Assembly: GCF_900090295.1 (NCBI RefSeq)
Contig: NZ_LT607753.1
Span: 6,696,001-6,760,000 of the forward strand
Direction: 5' to 3'
DNA length: 64,000 nucleotides
Source: Micromonospora coxensis
GTDB lineage: Bacteria; Actinomycetota; Actinomycetes; Mycobacteriales; Micromonosporaceae
The notes under the pieces were generated by a model, which saw only the letters and a program-made list of their open reading frames with translations, was not told the origin of the DNA and made no database searches. Made by a program: the position numbers and the translations under genes. This document shows positions 8,512 through 17,546 of the stretch, in pieces; position 1 is the first letter of the stretch, and the number at the start of each line of letters is the position of its first letter.

Positions 8512-9485
8512 CGTGGTTGATCTGGCGCCAGCACCGGACCGAGGTCTACGTCCTGGGTCTGCTCGTCGGCATGTTCGGCATCGCCCTGCTCGTGCTCGGG
8601 ACGCAGGCCCACGACCTGTTCCCCGGCGGTCCCGCCCGGTGTGCGGGAGAGGCCGGTATCAACGAGGCCTGCGCGGCCTCCTTCCGCCGGCTCGACGAGG
8701 AGTACGGGTACGTCGAGAACCTCCTGGCGGCCTTCTATCTGGTCCCCGTCGTCATCGGTGCGTTCCTCGGTGCGCCACTGCTCGCGCGCGAACTGGAGGA
8801 CGGCACCTGGCAGCTCGCCTGGACGCAGGCCGTGCCGCGGATGCGCTGGCTGGCGGTCAAGCTCGCGGCACTGGCCGGCGTCACCGTCACGCTCACCGGG
8901 ATGTTCACCGCGGTGCTCACCTGGTTCCGTCAGCCATTCGACGCGTGGGAAGGGCGGTTCCAGTACGACGCCTTCGACCTGGAGGGACTTGTTCCGATGG
9001 CGTACGCGCTGTTCGCGTTCGGCGTCGCCACCGCCGCCGGGGCGATCCTGCGGCGTAGCCTGCCCGCGTTCGGCGTCGCGATCGGGGCGTTCCTCGCCGC
9101 CCGGATGTCGGTGGCGCTGTTGGCCCGTCCCGCGTACGCCACGCCGCTCACCACCATGGAGCCGGTCCCCGTCGGCGGCTCGAAGGACCAGGCGGGGCAC
9201 CGGCCCGTGGCCAGCGTCGCTGACTGGATGATCGAACACGGCTACGCAGACGCCACCGGGCGCAGGCTGACCTGGACCGAGTACTACGAGCTGGAGGCCG
9301 CCGCCAACCGGGCCGGCACCAACCTCAACCAGTTCCTGCACGCGCGGGGCATCCAGCAGTTCAAGGTCTACCACCCGGCCGACCGGTTCTGGACGTTCCA
9401 GCTCATCGAGGCGGCCCTGTTCATCGCCGTCGCGGCGGTCCTGATCGGTGTGGTGGTGTGGCGGGTACGGCGCCGTGTGATCTAG
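8508..9485 (+). CDS. ABC transporter permease
   Basis: 325 aa from ATG 8508 (ATGA overlap with the ATPase gene). The ABC-2-type layout is seen: an N-terminal membrane segment after WLIWRQHR (a common start in this family), several more helices up to about residue 205, a large extracytoplasmic loop (residues about 205-290), and a final helix (LIEAALFIAVAAVLIGVVVW). It is the last gene of the gntR operon, and a decayed insertion sequence follows directly. Confidence 0.85.
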   Translation: MTWLIWRQHRTEVYVLGLLVGMFGIALLVLGTQAHDLFPGGPARCAGEAGINEACAASFRRLDEEYGYVENLLAAFYLVPVVIGAFLGAPLLARELEDGTWQLAWTQAVPRMRWLAVKLAALAGVTVTLTGMFTAVLTWFRQPFDAWEGRFQYDAFDLEGLVPMAYALFAFGVATAAGAILRRSLPAFGVAIGAFLAARMSVALLARPAYATPLTTMEPVPVGGSKDQAGHRPVASVADWMIEHGYADATGRRLTWTEYYELEAAANRAGTNLNQFLHARGIQQFKVYHPADRFWTFQLIEAALFIAVAAVLIGVVVWRVRRRVI

Positions 9486-9589
9486 TGCCCTGACCACAAA
9501 AACGTTCACGGTGTTGGTTGACACGCTGTTCGGCCGAGCGGCGTGTCGGCGTTCACGCTGCGTGGCTGGCAGAACTGGGCTACCCCATG

Positions 9590-9725
9590 GGTCTGGACAC
9601 CGGGTTGTGCCGCGATCGGTAGCAGCATAGTGGGTCGAGGGTTCGTACTCGGCAGGGCTGCGGTAGCCGAGGGCGGAGTGGCGACGGCGGTGGTTGTAGA
9701 AGGCGATCCAGCGGCAGATGTGTCC
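9590..9725 (-). pseudogene. IS3-family transposase C-terminal remnant
   Basis: Read on the minus strand, WIAFYNHRRRHSALGY and then SPAEYE is the conserved tail of IS3-family integrase-domain transposases. Only about 40 codons remain; everything upstream on that strand is replaced by the repeat-protein gene at about 9742, so the element is truncated. Sequence around 9490-9525 may hold what is left of the IS end. Confidence 0.75.
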
Positions 9726-9741
9726 ACACCTCCGGAGGAGC

Positions 9742-10701
9742 ACAACCGTCTACCCTGATCAGGGGGCCCTGCCGAACACCTCGAACGTCAACTTCGTCGC
9801 TCAGGAGACCGTCGCGAACCTGGTAACCGTTCCGGTCACCAATGGCAAGGTCCGGTTGCGCAACAGCGGCGGCGGAACCGTCCACCTGATCGCTGACCTA
9901 CAGGGCGTCTACGGCCCGCAGGGCTCAGGCTTCAAATCCCTGTCACCGGCCCGGGTGCTCGACACCCGCACCGCAGCGGCGATCCCTGCGAGGGCCGACC
10001 AGGTCCTGGACCTGTCGGCCAAGCTGCCCGCCGACGCCACCGCAGCGGTCTTGAACGTCACCGTCACCCAACCGGCGTCCCACGGGGTGCTCACCGTCTA
10101 CCCCTACGGCCTGACCGCACCGGTCGCCTCCAACCTCAACTTCGTCGCCGGGCAGACGATCCCGAACCTGGTGATCGTGCCCGTGCGCAACGGCAAGATC
10201 GTCATCCGCAACGCCAGCGCGGGTAGCACCCACGTCGCGGCCGACCTGGGCGGCTACTTCGGGTCGGCAGCCTCCGGCGCAACCGAGCACTACGTGCCGA
10301 TCGGTCCGAGGCGAATCGTGGACAGCCGGACCGGCACAGGCTTGCTCGGTCGCCAGCCCGGCTCCCTACGCGCGCAGGAATCGACATCGTTCTACGCCCA
10401 GTACTACGGGGACAACCCCACCAACCTCACCACCGGGTGCAACATCAACTGCCCTGTCCCGACCGCGCTCGTGGCCAACGTGACCATCACGGAACCAACC
10501 GCACCCGGCGTACTCACCGCCTACCCCTATCTCACGACGCGACCCACGACATCCAACGTCAACTTCATCGCCGGAGAAACCGCCTCGAACCTCACCCTCA
10601 CCAAGGCCAACCAGACATCTCTCACCGTCTACAACGGCAGCTCAGGAAGCGCGCACGTGATCATCGACCAGAGCGGATACTTCATCACCGCTGCGCCCTG
10701 A
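9742..10701 (+). pseudogene. Headless secreted/surface repeat protein (three repeats, 5' end lost at IS junction)
   Basis: From about 9742 the frame encodes about 320 residues in three related units. Unit 1 is incomplete (from TVYPDQG); units 2 and 3 begin at LSPARVLDTRTA and IGPRRIVDSRTG. Each contains the pattern GVLT-YPY, SN-NFVAG, NL--VPV-NGK and AD--GYF. Such repeats occur in exported actinomycete proteins. No signal peptide or start codon belongs to it: the sequence before TVYP is the reverse of the IS3 remnant. Transposition or recombination evidently removed the 5' part. Confidence 0.7.
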
Positions 10702-11235
10702 TCGAGCGCCGCGCTGCCTACCAGCCGAACTGTGGAAGCGATAGCCACGTGCAGCAGCGGAATCACGCTCAGCGGGGAGAAACCCCGCTGTTGCCGCCCG
10801 GGTCGCGGCGTCGAGCGGGACTGCCTATCTTGGTGGCCGCACGCTCCGCCGGCTTTGGTCAACGAGGCTGTGGGTGTCGTGCCAAGCACGGGGGAGCCGC
10901 AGGTGCCGGACCATCATGCGTTCCGAGTAGTCGGCCTTTCTGCGAGCTCTGCCACCGTGCTGCCGCTGGCGAACTGTCGGAGCCAGGATCGTTCCTGTCG
11001 GACGGCACGTCGGCGGCACAGAGGCCGGTCGCGAGCGACCGAACGACCTCGCGGGAGCGAGGGTCTGGTCGTCGAGCAGCGCCGCGAACACTCGCTGCAG
11101 TTCGGCCGGCGAACATGACGGCGCCACAGCGGCAGCGGTGCCGTCTTTGACTGCTCGGACGTACGACGGAAGGTCAGCAGCAGGTGTCGGACATCCGACC
11201 TTGTCACCTCTCACGCGGCCGGGCACCGTGACCTT
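10702..11235. other. 534 bp without a confident gene
   Basis: Open frames on both strands lack recognisable motifs and ribosome sites. The stretch lies between the decayed repeat gene and the SLATT-like gene, and is probably degenerate. Confidence 0.4.
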
Positions 11236-11811
11236 GTGACACCAGAGGAAGCCACACCCGCTGAGCTCCGAAGCGCAGAGGATGGCCAGAAGCTTCTTCG
11301 TGGGTGGCGTATGGGTATACGCACCCTGCACATCGGCCACAACCTAGCGGGAGAAGCGTTCGACAAGTGGGCCCGCGTGACAGGGGTGGCCTCAGCAGTT
11401 GTCGGCTCTATCGTTGGTACCGCCATCTTCGCGTCGTTAGCAGCTTCAACGCGTATTGAGATCCGGATCGCTACTGGCGTCGCGAGTCTTATCGCGGCCG
11501 GCTTAAGTACTGCGCAGCTGATATGGAATTATCCACAGCTCGCTCAGCGACACAAGTACGCTGCCGTGAAGTACGGGACGCTACGTCGGAGAACCGAGGA
11601 AATCCTCGCGAGCCCGGTAGTTTCGCCCGCAATGCTTCATGAGGTATCCCGAACCTGGGAACAGGTCGAGGACACTGCACCGCCACTCCCGGAACGCTTT
11701 CGCCGCCGTGCCCGGCACATGATGGATGTGGCAGATCGAAAGATGATCGCACCTCCGGCGGCAAGCATGGGACCAACCAACCACCAGCCGGCGGTCCTCC
11801 CGAAGCCGTGA
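11236..11811 (+). CDS. SLATT-type two-transmembrane protein
   Basis: 191 aa, GTG start. The N-terminal helix (LLRGWRMGIRTLHIGHNLAGEAF) precedes two closely spaced membrane helices (about residues 48-72 and 78-98) and a cytosolic helical tail. This is the SLATT architecture (SMODS and SLOG-associating 2TM effector domain), a predicted pore-forming effector in nucleotide-signal defence systems. No nucleotidyltransferase or SLOG gene is adjacent, so it is an orphan here. The codons are less GC-biased than in neighbouring genes, consistent with transfer. Confidence 0.55.
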   Translation: MTPEEATPAELRSAEDGQKLLRGWRMGIRTLHIGHNLAGEAFDKWARVTGVASAVVGSIVGTAIFASLAASTRIEIRIATGVASLIAAGLSTAQLIWNYPQLAQRHKYAAVKYGTLRRRTEEILASPVVSPAMLHEVSRTWEQVEDTAPPLPERFRRRARHMMDVADRKMIAPPAASMGPTNHQPAVLPKP

Positions 11812-12103
11812 GGACGAAGGGGACGTCCTTGCCGGGCTAACCAATCGGTGATCGATCGTGCGGTCGAGTCGTGCCACCATGATCTGCGGCAGTACGAGGC
11901 TACGCCTGAGGGCCCTCGATCAACATCTGTCTGCCGCTGACATAGCGCGGCGATCTTGAGCGTGCTGCCCGATCGATCGACGCGGCTGCGTGAGCCAGCG
12001 CTGGCGCAAGTCAAGGCATTGGGCCGGTAGCTTACGATCGGTCGGCGGTCGGTTGGTCCGGTGCGGGACTGGTTCGGGGAGCAGGTTGGGAGCAGTGGGC
12101 CGC

Positions 12104-12153
12104 CCTGAACGGCCTTGAACTGCTTTTAACGGCATCGAACGGCGCTCAACTGC
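12104..12153 (+). repeat. Five tandem degenerate 10-bp repeats
   Basis: Five consecutive 10-bp units each carry (G/T/C)AAC(G/T)GC at positions 4-10: CCTGAACGGC, CTTGAACTGC, TTTTAACGGC, ATCGAACGGC and GCTCAACTGC. The exact 10-bp phasing puts every copy on one DNA face. They lie about 60 bp from the tRNA-like attachment remnant, so integrase arm-type sites or iterons are possible readings. Confidence 0.5.
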
Positions 12154-12211
12154 ACCCACCCCTGCCTGCGGCTTCACGTTTTCGCTGGTCAGAGTCGGTG
12201 TGGCGTCCTGT

Positions 12212-12254
12212 TTCACACCGAAGAGGTCACTGGTTCGATCGCAATATCGCCCAC
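12212..12254 (+). other. 3' piece of a tRNA-Val(CAC)-like gene, probable attachment-site remnant
   Basis: From 12212 the sequence matches, as I remember it, the actinomycete tRNA-Val(CAC) from the anticodon loop (TTCACAC) through the 3' anticodon strand (CGAAG), variable loop and T-loop (GGTTCGATC) to the acceptor strand (ATCGCCCAC). There is no 5' half. Two of five T-stem pairs are broken (GCAAT where CCAGT is expected), so it cannot be a working tRNA. A tRNA 3' fragment is the usual footprint of integrase-mediated insertion. Confidence 0.55.
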
Positions 12255-12277
12255 TGTAGATTTCATCTACGCAGGTA

Positions 12278-12314
12278 GGAAGCCCGTCACCGGTTCAGCC
12301 GGTAGCGGACTTCC
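12278..12314 (+). other. Interrupted inverted repeat after the tRNA remnant
   Basis: GGAAG...CTTCC (12278-12282/12310-12314), CCG...CGG and ACCGG...CCGGT form a three-segment hairpin. There is no T-tract. It could be the former tRNA terminator or a recombination structure. Confidence 0.3.
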
Positions 12315-12726
12315 GCGCTGTCGCCCCCTTGATTGGAGCAGGGCGTTCGGCTCTGGGGTCCGATCGCCGTGGGGGCGCCCGTCGGCGGCCTCGGGTCAGC
12401 GGTCCGACCGGGCTGGCCGGCCAGTGGAGGCCTTGGAGCTGCCGGCACCGGGCACCACGTGACGAAAGGCCGTCCCGCTATCGCTCACCGGATCGACTGA
12501 TGGTCGTCGGTCTGGTGTGCCGCCCACTCGCCGGTCCACGTCGCCAAATGCCGCCGGTGCGCCACTGGCGCCAACGTTCGACTTCGGCCGGATCGCCAGG
12601 GGCGTCGTGCTGCGCCACCCTCTGGTAGCCCGGGCCGAACTGGCCGAGCTGTGGCCGCAGTTGGCCCGCGAACTCCTGACCGAACGATCGGCGCGAGGCC
12701 GGGGCCTCACGCCGGATCTCCACCGG

Positions 12727-13941
12727 TCACTGCGAGAGCGTCACGGCGATCGCTGGTCCGAACGCGACGCTGAGCAGGTAGGCGAGGTTGAACAGCCCCA
12801 GGGCTTCGGCCTGGTGCGAGGCGGGCACGCCGTCGGTCGCTCGTAGGGCGAGTACGCCCTGACCGGTCGCGGCGGCCAGCGAGGCGAGCGTCATCGCCGC
12901 GAGCAGTAGCGGTACGGCGGTGGTGGCCGCCGCCAGCAGCGGCGCGGTGGTGCCGGCGACGAGCAATGCGGCGGCCACCGCCCGGTGCGGCACCCGCACG
13001 GACGCCGCGACCAGGAATCCTGAGCCGAAGCCGCCGAGCAGGTACGGTGCCAGCAGCACGACTCCGCTGCGGGTGCCGTCCCATCCCGCGTGCTCTCGCA
13101 GCAGATCCGGTGCGGCGTAGAGCAGGGCGAAGTTCACCACGCCTAACGCGAAGGCCAGCGCGCACACCGCGAGGAACCGGCCGCTACGTGCCAGCGCGGC
13201 GGGCAGGAAGCCGTCGGGGCGTACCTTCGTCCGAACCACGAGCAACAACAGCAGCGCGACGGTGGCCGGGCCCGCGACCAGCGGCCGGTGCGGAGTTAGA
13301 ACCGCCGCGGTGACCAGCAGGGCGACAAGAGCCATGCCGAGGGGATCGAACGGCGCCGGCACCGTCTCCGGTGGCGGAGCGCCGCGGCGAGCGGCGGGCA
13401 CGCCGACCACCGCCAGCAGCGGCAACGCCAGCGCCGCCTGCCAGGAGAGGAGGTCGGCCACCAGCGCGCCGGTCAGCGGGCCGGTGGCGCCGACGACCGC
13501 CAGCGACGCGGCGACCGCTCCCATCCGTCGAGCCGAGTCGGCCAGCTTCATGGCTGTCACGGTGAGTCCGGCAGATCCCAGTGCCTGAACCGCCGCGCCG
13601 GCCACCAACGCCGGCACGCGCGTACTCAGCACGAGCAGGACCGTCCCTGCGACCACCAGCGCGGTCGCGACGGTCAGGACCGCTCGTACGCCGCGGCGGG
13701 CCAGCAGCGCCGCCAACAGCGGCGTTCCCAACGCGATCCCCCACCCGAAGGCGGTCACGCCGGCGGCCGCTGCCTGTTGCCCGGTACCCATCGCGCGGGC
13801 CAGGTCGTCGAGGACCAAGGCCGGTGCGGAGATCCCGTACGACAGCGGGCCGGCCAGCAGGGCGAGCCAGGGCGTGGCGACCCGCCGGGGTCCGGGCTGT
13901 CCGCCGTGGCGAGCGGCCGCGCTGCGCTGTAGCTGATCCAT
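12727..13941 (-). CDS. MFS efflux transporter
   Basis: 404 aa, ATG at 13941 with GGAGGAA upstream. About 12 hydrophobic helices are visible. The loop after helix 2 has GTPLLAALLARRGVR, a relaxed form of the MFS motif A, and motif C-type glycines appear near GATGPLTGAL, as in drug:proton antiporters. It is divergent from the SARP gene, and its promoter region holds three 11-bp-spaced boxes (13988-14015). The arrangement suggests regulated efflux of a small molecule. Confidence 0.85.
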   Translation of the reverse strand: MDQLQRSAAARHGGQPGPRRVATPWLALLAGPLSYGISAPALVLDDLARAMGTGQQAAAAGVTAFGWGIALGTPLLAALLARRGVRAVLTVATALVVAGTVLLVLSTRVPALVAGAAVQALGSAGLTVTAMKLADSARRMGAVAASLAVVGATGPLTGALVADLLSWQAALALPLLAVVGVPAARRGAPPPETVPAPFDPLGMALVALLVTAAVLTPHRPLVAGPATVALLLLLVVRTKVRPDGFLPAALARSGRFLAVCALAFALGVVNFALLYAAPDLLREHAGWDGTRSGVVLLAPYLLGGFGSGFLVAASVRVPHRAVAAALLVAGTTAPLLAAATTAVPLLLAAMTLASLAAATGQGVLALRATDGVPASHQAEALGLFNLAYLLSVAFGPAIAVTLSQ

Positions 13942-13987
13942 CGCGTTCCTCCGGTGTCGGTCGGTGGGATCGAGCCTGCCCAGCGTC

Positions 13988-14015
13988 CTTACCGTCTACT
14001 GACGGCCGTCTGACG
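13988..14015 (-). promoter_or_regulatory. Triple SARP-type boxes upstream of the MFS gene
   Basis: Read toward the MFS gene, the boxes are CGTCAG (14015-14010), CGTCAG (14004-13999) and GGTAAG (13993-13988), each starting exactly 11 bp after the last. SARP proteins bind direct heptamer repeats at 11-bp spacing. The same kind of boxes occurs before wrbA at 17470-17498. Confidence 0.6.
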
Positions 14016-14233
14016 TACGCGTCGCAGCCCGACCGGTAGTCACCGCTCCCGTCTGGGCGGGGATGCGGTCGAGGCGGGTGGTCAGATCGTCCGCCGGAAG
14101 TCGGCGCTGGTCAGGCTCGCCCGTTTCCGGCCCCTTTGCTCATGACCGTGACGTCGGCGTGGGTCCTGATGAGCGAAGCTGCCCCGACGGCGCAGCCCGC
14201 TGCCCGGGACAGCTGGCTGGCTAGGGTGACGGT

Positions 14234-17200
14234 GTGCGTTTCGGAGTGCTGGGGGAGATCGCGGTATGGACGTCGGGCGGCGAACCGGTCACCGTGCCCG
14301 GGCTGAAGGTTCGTGCCCTGCTGGCTGACCTGCTGGTTCACGAGGGACGCCCGGTGAGCGCCGATCGCCTGATCGAGGATCTCTGGGGTGACCAGCCGCC
14401 GGGCAACGCGCTCGGGGCCCTGCAGACCAAGGTGTCGCAGTTGCGCCGCGCGCTGGAGGCGGGCGAGGCCGGTGGCCGTGCGCTGGTCGAGTCCGGTGAT
14501 GCCGGCTACCGACTGCGGACGTCGGCGGAAGCGATCGACGCCGTACGCTTCACCGCACTGTTGGCACGCTCGCGCGCGCAGCCGGAGCCGACACGGCGGG
14601 CGGCAACGCTGACCGAGGCGCTGGCACTCTGGCGCGGTTCCCCGTACGCCGACTTCAGCGACGAGCGATTCGCCCGCCAGGCCGCCGAGCGGCTCAACGA
14701 CCAGTATCTGGCCGCGCTGGAGGAGCAGGTCGAGGCGCGGCTCGATCTCGGTGAGCACCATCTCCTCGCCGGTGAGCTGGCCGACCTGGTCGCACGCCAC
14801 CCGTGGCGCGAGCGACTACGGGCCGCGCACCTGCGTGCCCTGTACGCCTCCGGACGCCAACGTGATGCCCTGGCCGCCTACGAGCAGTTCCGTCGGCAAC
14901 TGCGCGACGAACTCGGCATCGACCCCGGGCAGGAACTGGCCGAGCTGCATCGGGCGATTCTGCGTCAGGATCCCGCGCTGCAGCCGCCGGCACCGCCGTC
15001 CACTCCCGCCCGAACCAACCTGCCGGCACCTCTGCTGCCAGGCCCGTACGGCGGACTGATCGGACGCGACGAGGCTGTCGAAGCGGTGCGGGAGTGTCTG
15101 ACGAGCGGACGACTGGTCACGCTGACCGGCCTGGGCGGAGTAGGAAAGACCAGGCTGGCGCTCGAGGCCGCGCGGCTGCTGGCCGACACGTTCCCCGCCG
15201 GAGTGTGGCTCGTCGAGTTGGCCGGCCAGCCACACTCCGGTGAGCTCACCACCTGCAACGAGGTCGTCGACATGGTGACGGCGACGCTGGAGATCCGGGA
15301 CGACAGCCCGCCCGGTGACCGACCACGCGAGCCGATGGACCGGCTGGTCGCCGCGCTGGGGGATCGGCGAATGCTGTTGCTGCTCGACAACTGCGAACAC
15401 GTGGTGGTGCCGATCGCCCAACTGGCCGAGAAACTTCTCGGCGCCGCAGCCGACCTGCGCATCCTGGCGACGAGCCGGGAACCACTCGGGGTCGCCGGCG
15501 AGGTTGTCCTTCCGGTGCCGCCACTGGCCCTGCCGGAGCCCGGAGCCACCGCGGAGCAGATCGTCGAGGCTCCGGCGGTTCGGCTCTTCCTGGCTCGCGC
15601 CCGCGCCATCGAGCCCGGGTTCACCGTCGAGCACGAAGACCTGGACACCATCGCCACCATCTGCCGGCGTCTCGACGGCGTGCCGTTGGCGTTGGAGCTG
15701 GCGGCGTCCCGTCTGCCGGTACTCGATCCGAGGGAGCTGGCAGCGCGGCTCGACGACCGCTTTCGACTGCTGTCCTCCGGCCGGCGCACAGCGCCCCCGC
15801 GTCAGCAGGGGCTTCGCGCCATGATCGACTGGAGTTGGGAGCTGCTGTCGCCTGCCGAACGCGCGGTGCTACGCCGGTTGGCGGTCTTCGCCGACGGCGC
15901 CACCCTGGCGACTGCCGAGCAGGTGTGCTCAGGCGGGCAGGTCACCCCGCACGACATGCTCGACGTGTTGGCACACCTGATCAACCGGTCACTGGTCATG
16001 GTGCGGCCCGGGGAGAGCCCGCGACGCTTCCGGCTGCCGGAGACGGTGGCCGCCTACGGTCTCGAACAGCTCGACGGCGCCGACGAACTGCCCACAACCC
16101 GTCGTCGTTACGCCTGCTGTTTCGCCGCCCTCGCCGCGCGTGTCGCCGGACGGCTGAGAGGCCATGACCAGAGTCGCGCGCTCGACGAGCTCGACGCCGA
16201 GAACGCGAACCTCCGAGCGGCCCTCGACGTCGCCGCCACCGACGGTCACGCCCGCGCGGCGCTGACGCTCGCCACCTCGTTGTCCTGGTACCGGCTGCTC
16301 CGAGGCCGTTTCGGGGAACTGAGCCGGTCGCTGCGAACGGCGTTGAACGTCGTCCCGACGAGCGAGGAGGACGCCGCACCGGACGCCCTTCGGCAGCAGG
16401 CGGACATGTGGCTCGTCGCTCTCGCCACCCGGGACGGCGACCCGGCCGCTGCTCGCCGGCAGATCCTGGAAGGCTACCGGGACACCGACGGGCCGGACAG
16501 GGCGTTCGCGCAGTGGTTGTTCGCCTCCATGATGCTCGGCTCCGGAGATCCGGGCGAGGCCGACGTACTGGTCAACGCGGCATTGTCGGCATTTCGCGCC
16601 CACGGCGACCGGTGGGGCATCGCTGCCGCCTCTGCCACCCGGGCCGACCTCGCGCTCGTACTACGCAGCGACCTGTCCGCCGCCCAGCGTGATTGCGAGG
16701 TCAGCCGGTCGTTGTTCGGGCAACTGGGCGACCGCTGGGGTCAGGTGCATCCGACAAGCCTGTTGGGCAGTCTGGCGGAGATCCGTGGCGACTACGATCG
16801 CGCCGAGGCGTACCACCGCGAAGCGCTGCGCATCGCCGAACACCTACGGCTATGGACGTCGATGTCCCGGCAGTTGGCGAACATCGGTCGGCTCGCCCTG
16901 CTGAGGGGCGACTACCAGGAAGCCGTTGCCTGGCACGACCGCGCCCTACAGGTGGCGCAAGAGCAGTCGAGCCCCTCCGCAGCCGCGTTCGCCGGCACAG
17001 GGCTGGCGATGGCAGCGCGGCGGCGCGGCGACCTCGACGCCGCCGAGGCCCAGCAGCAGGACCTGCTCCACTGGAACCACCGCACTGGTTATCTGCCAGG
17101 CAGCGCACTCGCGTTGGCCGAGCTGGGGTTCATCGCCGAACACCGCGGTGACGCAGTCCTCGCTGAGCGCCGCCACCGTGAGTCGCTCGACGCGGCGCTC

Positions 17201-17497
17201 GCCACCGGAGACCACCGAGCAGTGGCGTTGGCTCTTGAAGGCATGGCCGGCGCCACCAGCCTCGGCGGTCACCACCGCCGGGCCGCGCGGCTGCTGGGCG
17301 CCGCCCGGACACTGCGCGAGGCAGCCGGAGCGCCACTGCCCGCCGGCGAGCAGCATGACGTACGGCGTATCACCTCTCGCGTCCGCGACGCGCTCGGCGG
17401 CGAGGAATTCGCTGCCGAGCTGAGTCACGGCGCGCAGCTCGACCTCGACGAACCTGCGCTCGACGGCGTCGGTAAGAAGACGGTCAGCAGTCGGTAA
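14234..17497 (+). CDS. Large SARP/AfsR-like transcriptional regulator
   Basis: 1087 aa, GTG start. The order is: OmpR-type winged helix (residues 1-95; RALLADLLVHEGRPVSADRLIEDLWG), bacterial transcriptional activation domain (about 100-245), NB-ARC/STAND ATPase with Walker A GLGGVGKT near residue 300 and LLLLDNCEH near 382, an AAA-associated winged region (to about 620), and a long TPR-like C-terminus (about 640-1060). The full AfsR-type layout is present without gaps. It sits between MFS and wrbA, both preceded by SARP-type box triplets, so these are its likely targets. The last box triplet overlaps its own 3' end. Confidence 0.9.
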   Translation: MRFGVLGEIAVWTSGGEPVTVPGLKVRALLADLLVHEGRPVSADRLIEDLWGDQPPGNALGALQTKVSQLRRALEAGEAGGRALVESGDAGYRLRTSAEAIDAVRFTALLARSRAQPEPTRRAATLTEALALWRGSPYADFSDERFARQAAERLNDQYLAALEEQVEARLDLGEHHLLAGELADLVARHPWRERLRAAHLRALYASGRQRDALAAYEQFRRQLRDELGIDPGQELAELHRAILRQDPALQPPAPPSTPARTNLPAPLLPGPYGGLIGRDEAVEAVRECLTSGRLVTLTGLGGVGKTRLALEAARLLADTFPAGVWLVELAGQPHSGELTTCNEVVDMVTATLEIRDDSPPGDRPREPMDRLVAALGDRRMLLLLDNCEHVVVPIAQLAEKLLGAAADLRILATSREPLGVAGEVVLPVPPLALPEPGATAEQIVEAPAVRLFLARARAIEPGFTVEHEDLDTIATICRRLDGVPLALELAASRLPVLDPRELAARLDDRFRLLSSGRRTAPPRQQGLRAMIDWSWELLSPAERAVLRRLAVFADGATLATAEQVCSGGQVTPHDMLDVLAHLINRSLVMVRPGESPRRFRLPETVAAYGLEQLDGADELPTTRRRYACCFAALAARVAGRLRGHDQSRALDELDAENANLRAALDVAATDGHARAALTLATSLSWYRLLRGRFGELSRSLRTALNVVPTSEEDAAPDALRQQADMWLVALATRDGDPAAARRQILEGYRDTDGPDRAFAQWLFASMMLGSGDPGEADVLVNAALSAFRAHGDRWGIAAASATRADLALVLRSDLSAAQRDCEVSRSLFGQLGDRWGQVHPTSLLGSLAEIRGDYDRAEAYHREALRIAEHLRLWTSMSRQLANIGRLALLRGDYQEAVAWHDRALQVAQEQSSPSAAAFAGTGLAMAARRRGDLDAAEAQQQDLLHWNHRTGYLPGSALALAELGFIAEHRGDAVLAERRHRESLDAALATGDHRAVALALEGMAGATSLGGHHRRAARLLGAARTLREAAGAPLPAGEQHDVRRITSRVRDALGGEEFAAELSHGAQLDLDEPALDGVGKKTVSSR

Positions 17498-17498
17498 G
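17470..17498 (+). promoter_or_regulatory. Triple SARP-type boxes upstream of wrbA
   Basis: CGGTAAG (17470-17476), CGGTCAG (17481-17487) and CGGTAAG (17492-17498) lie exactly 11 bp apart. They overlap the end of the SARP coding region, 49 bp before the wrbA start. A -10 could lie near 17507-17517. The motif and spacing match those before the divergent MFS gene. Confidence 0.65.
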
Positions 17499-17546
17499 CC
17501 TGCCCGGCACGGTTGATCGGGAACTGAGCCGACCCAAGGAGGCACC

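Noticed and set aside
7572..9743. A 723-codon minus-strand frame antisense to the ABC exporter genes
   Set aside because: Apart from the IS3 tail at its start it is antisense shadow of well-supported plus-strand genes.
10825..11340. A 171-codon minus-strand frame before the SLATT-like gene
   Set aside because: No motif, no ribosome site, uneven composition, and it overlaps the SLATT-like gene.
12212..12254. A functional tRNA gene
   Set aside because: There is no 5' half and two T-stem pairs are broken.
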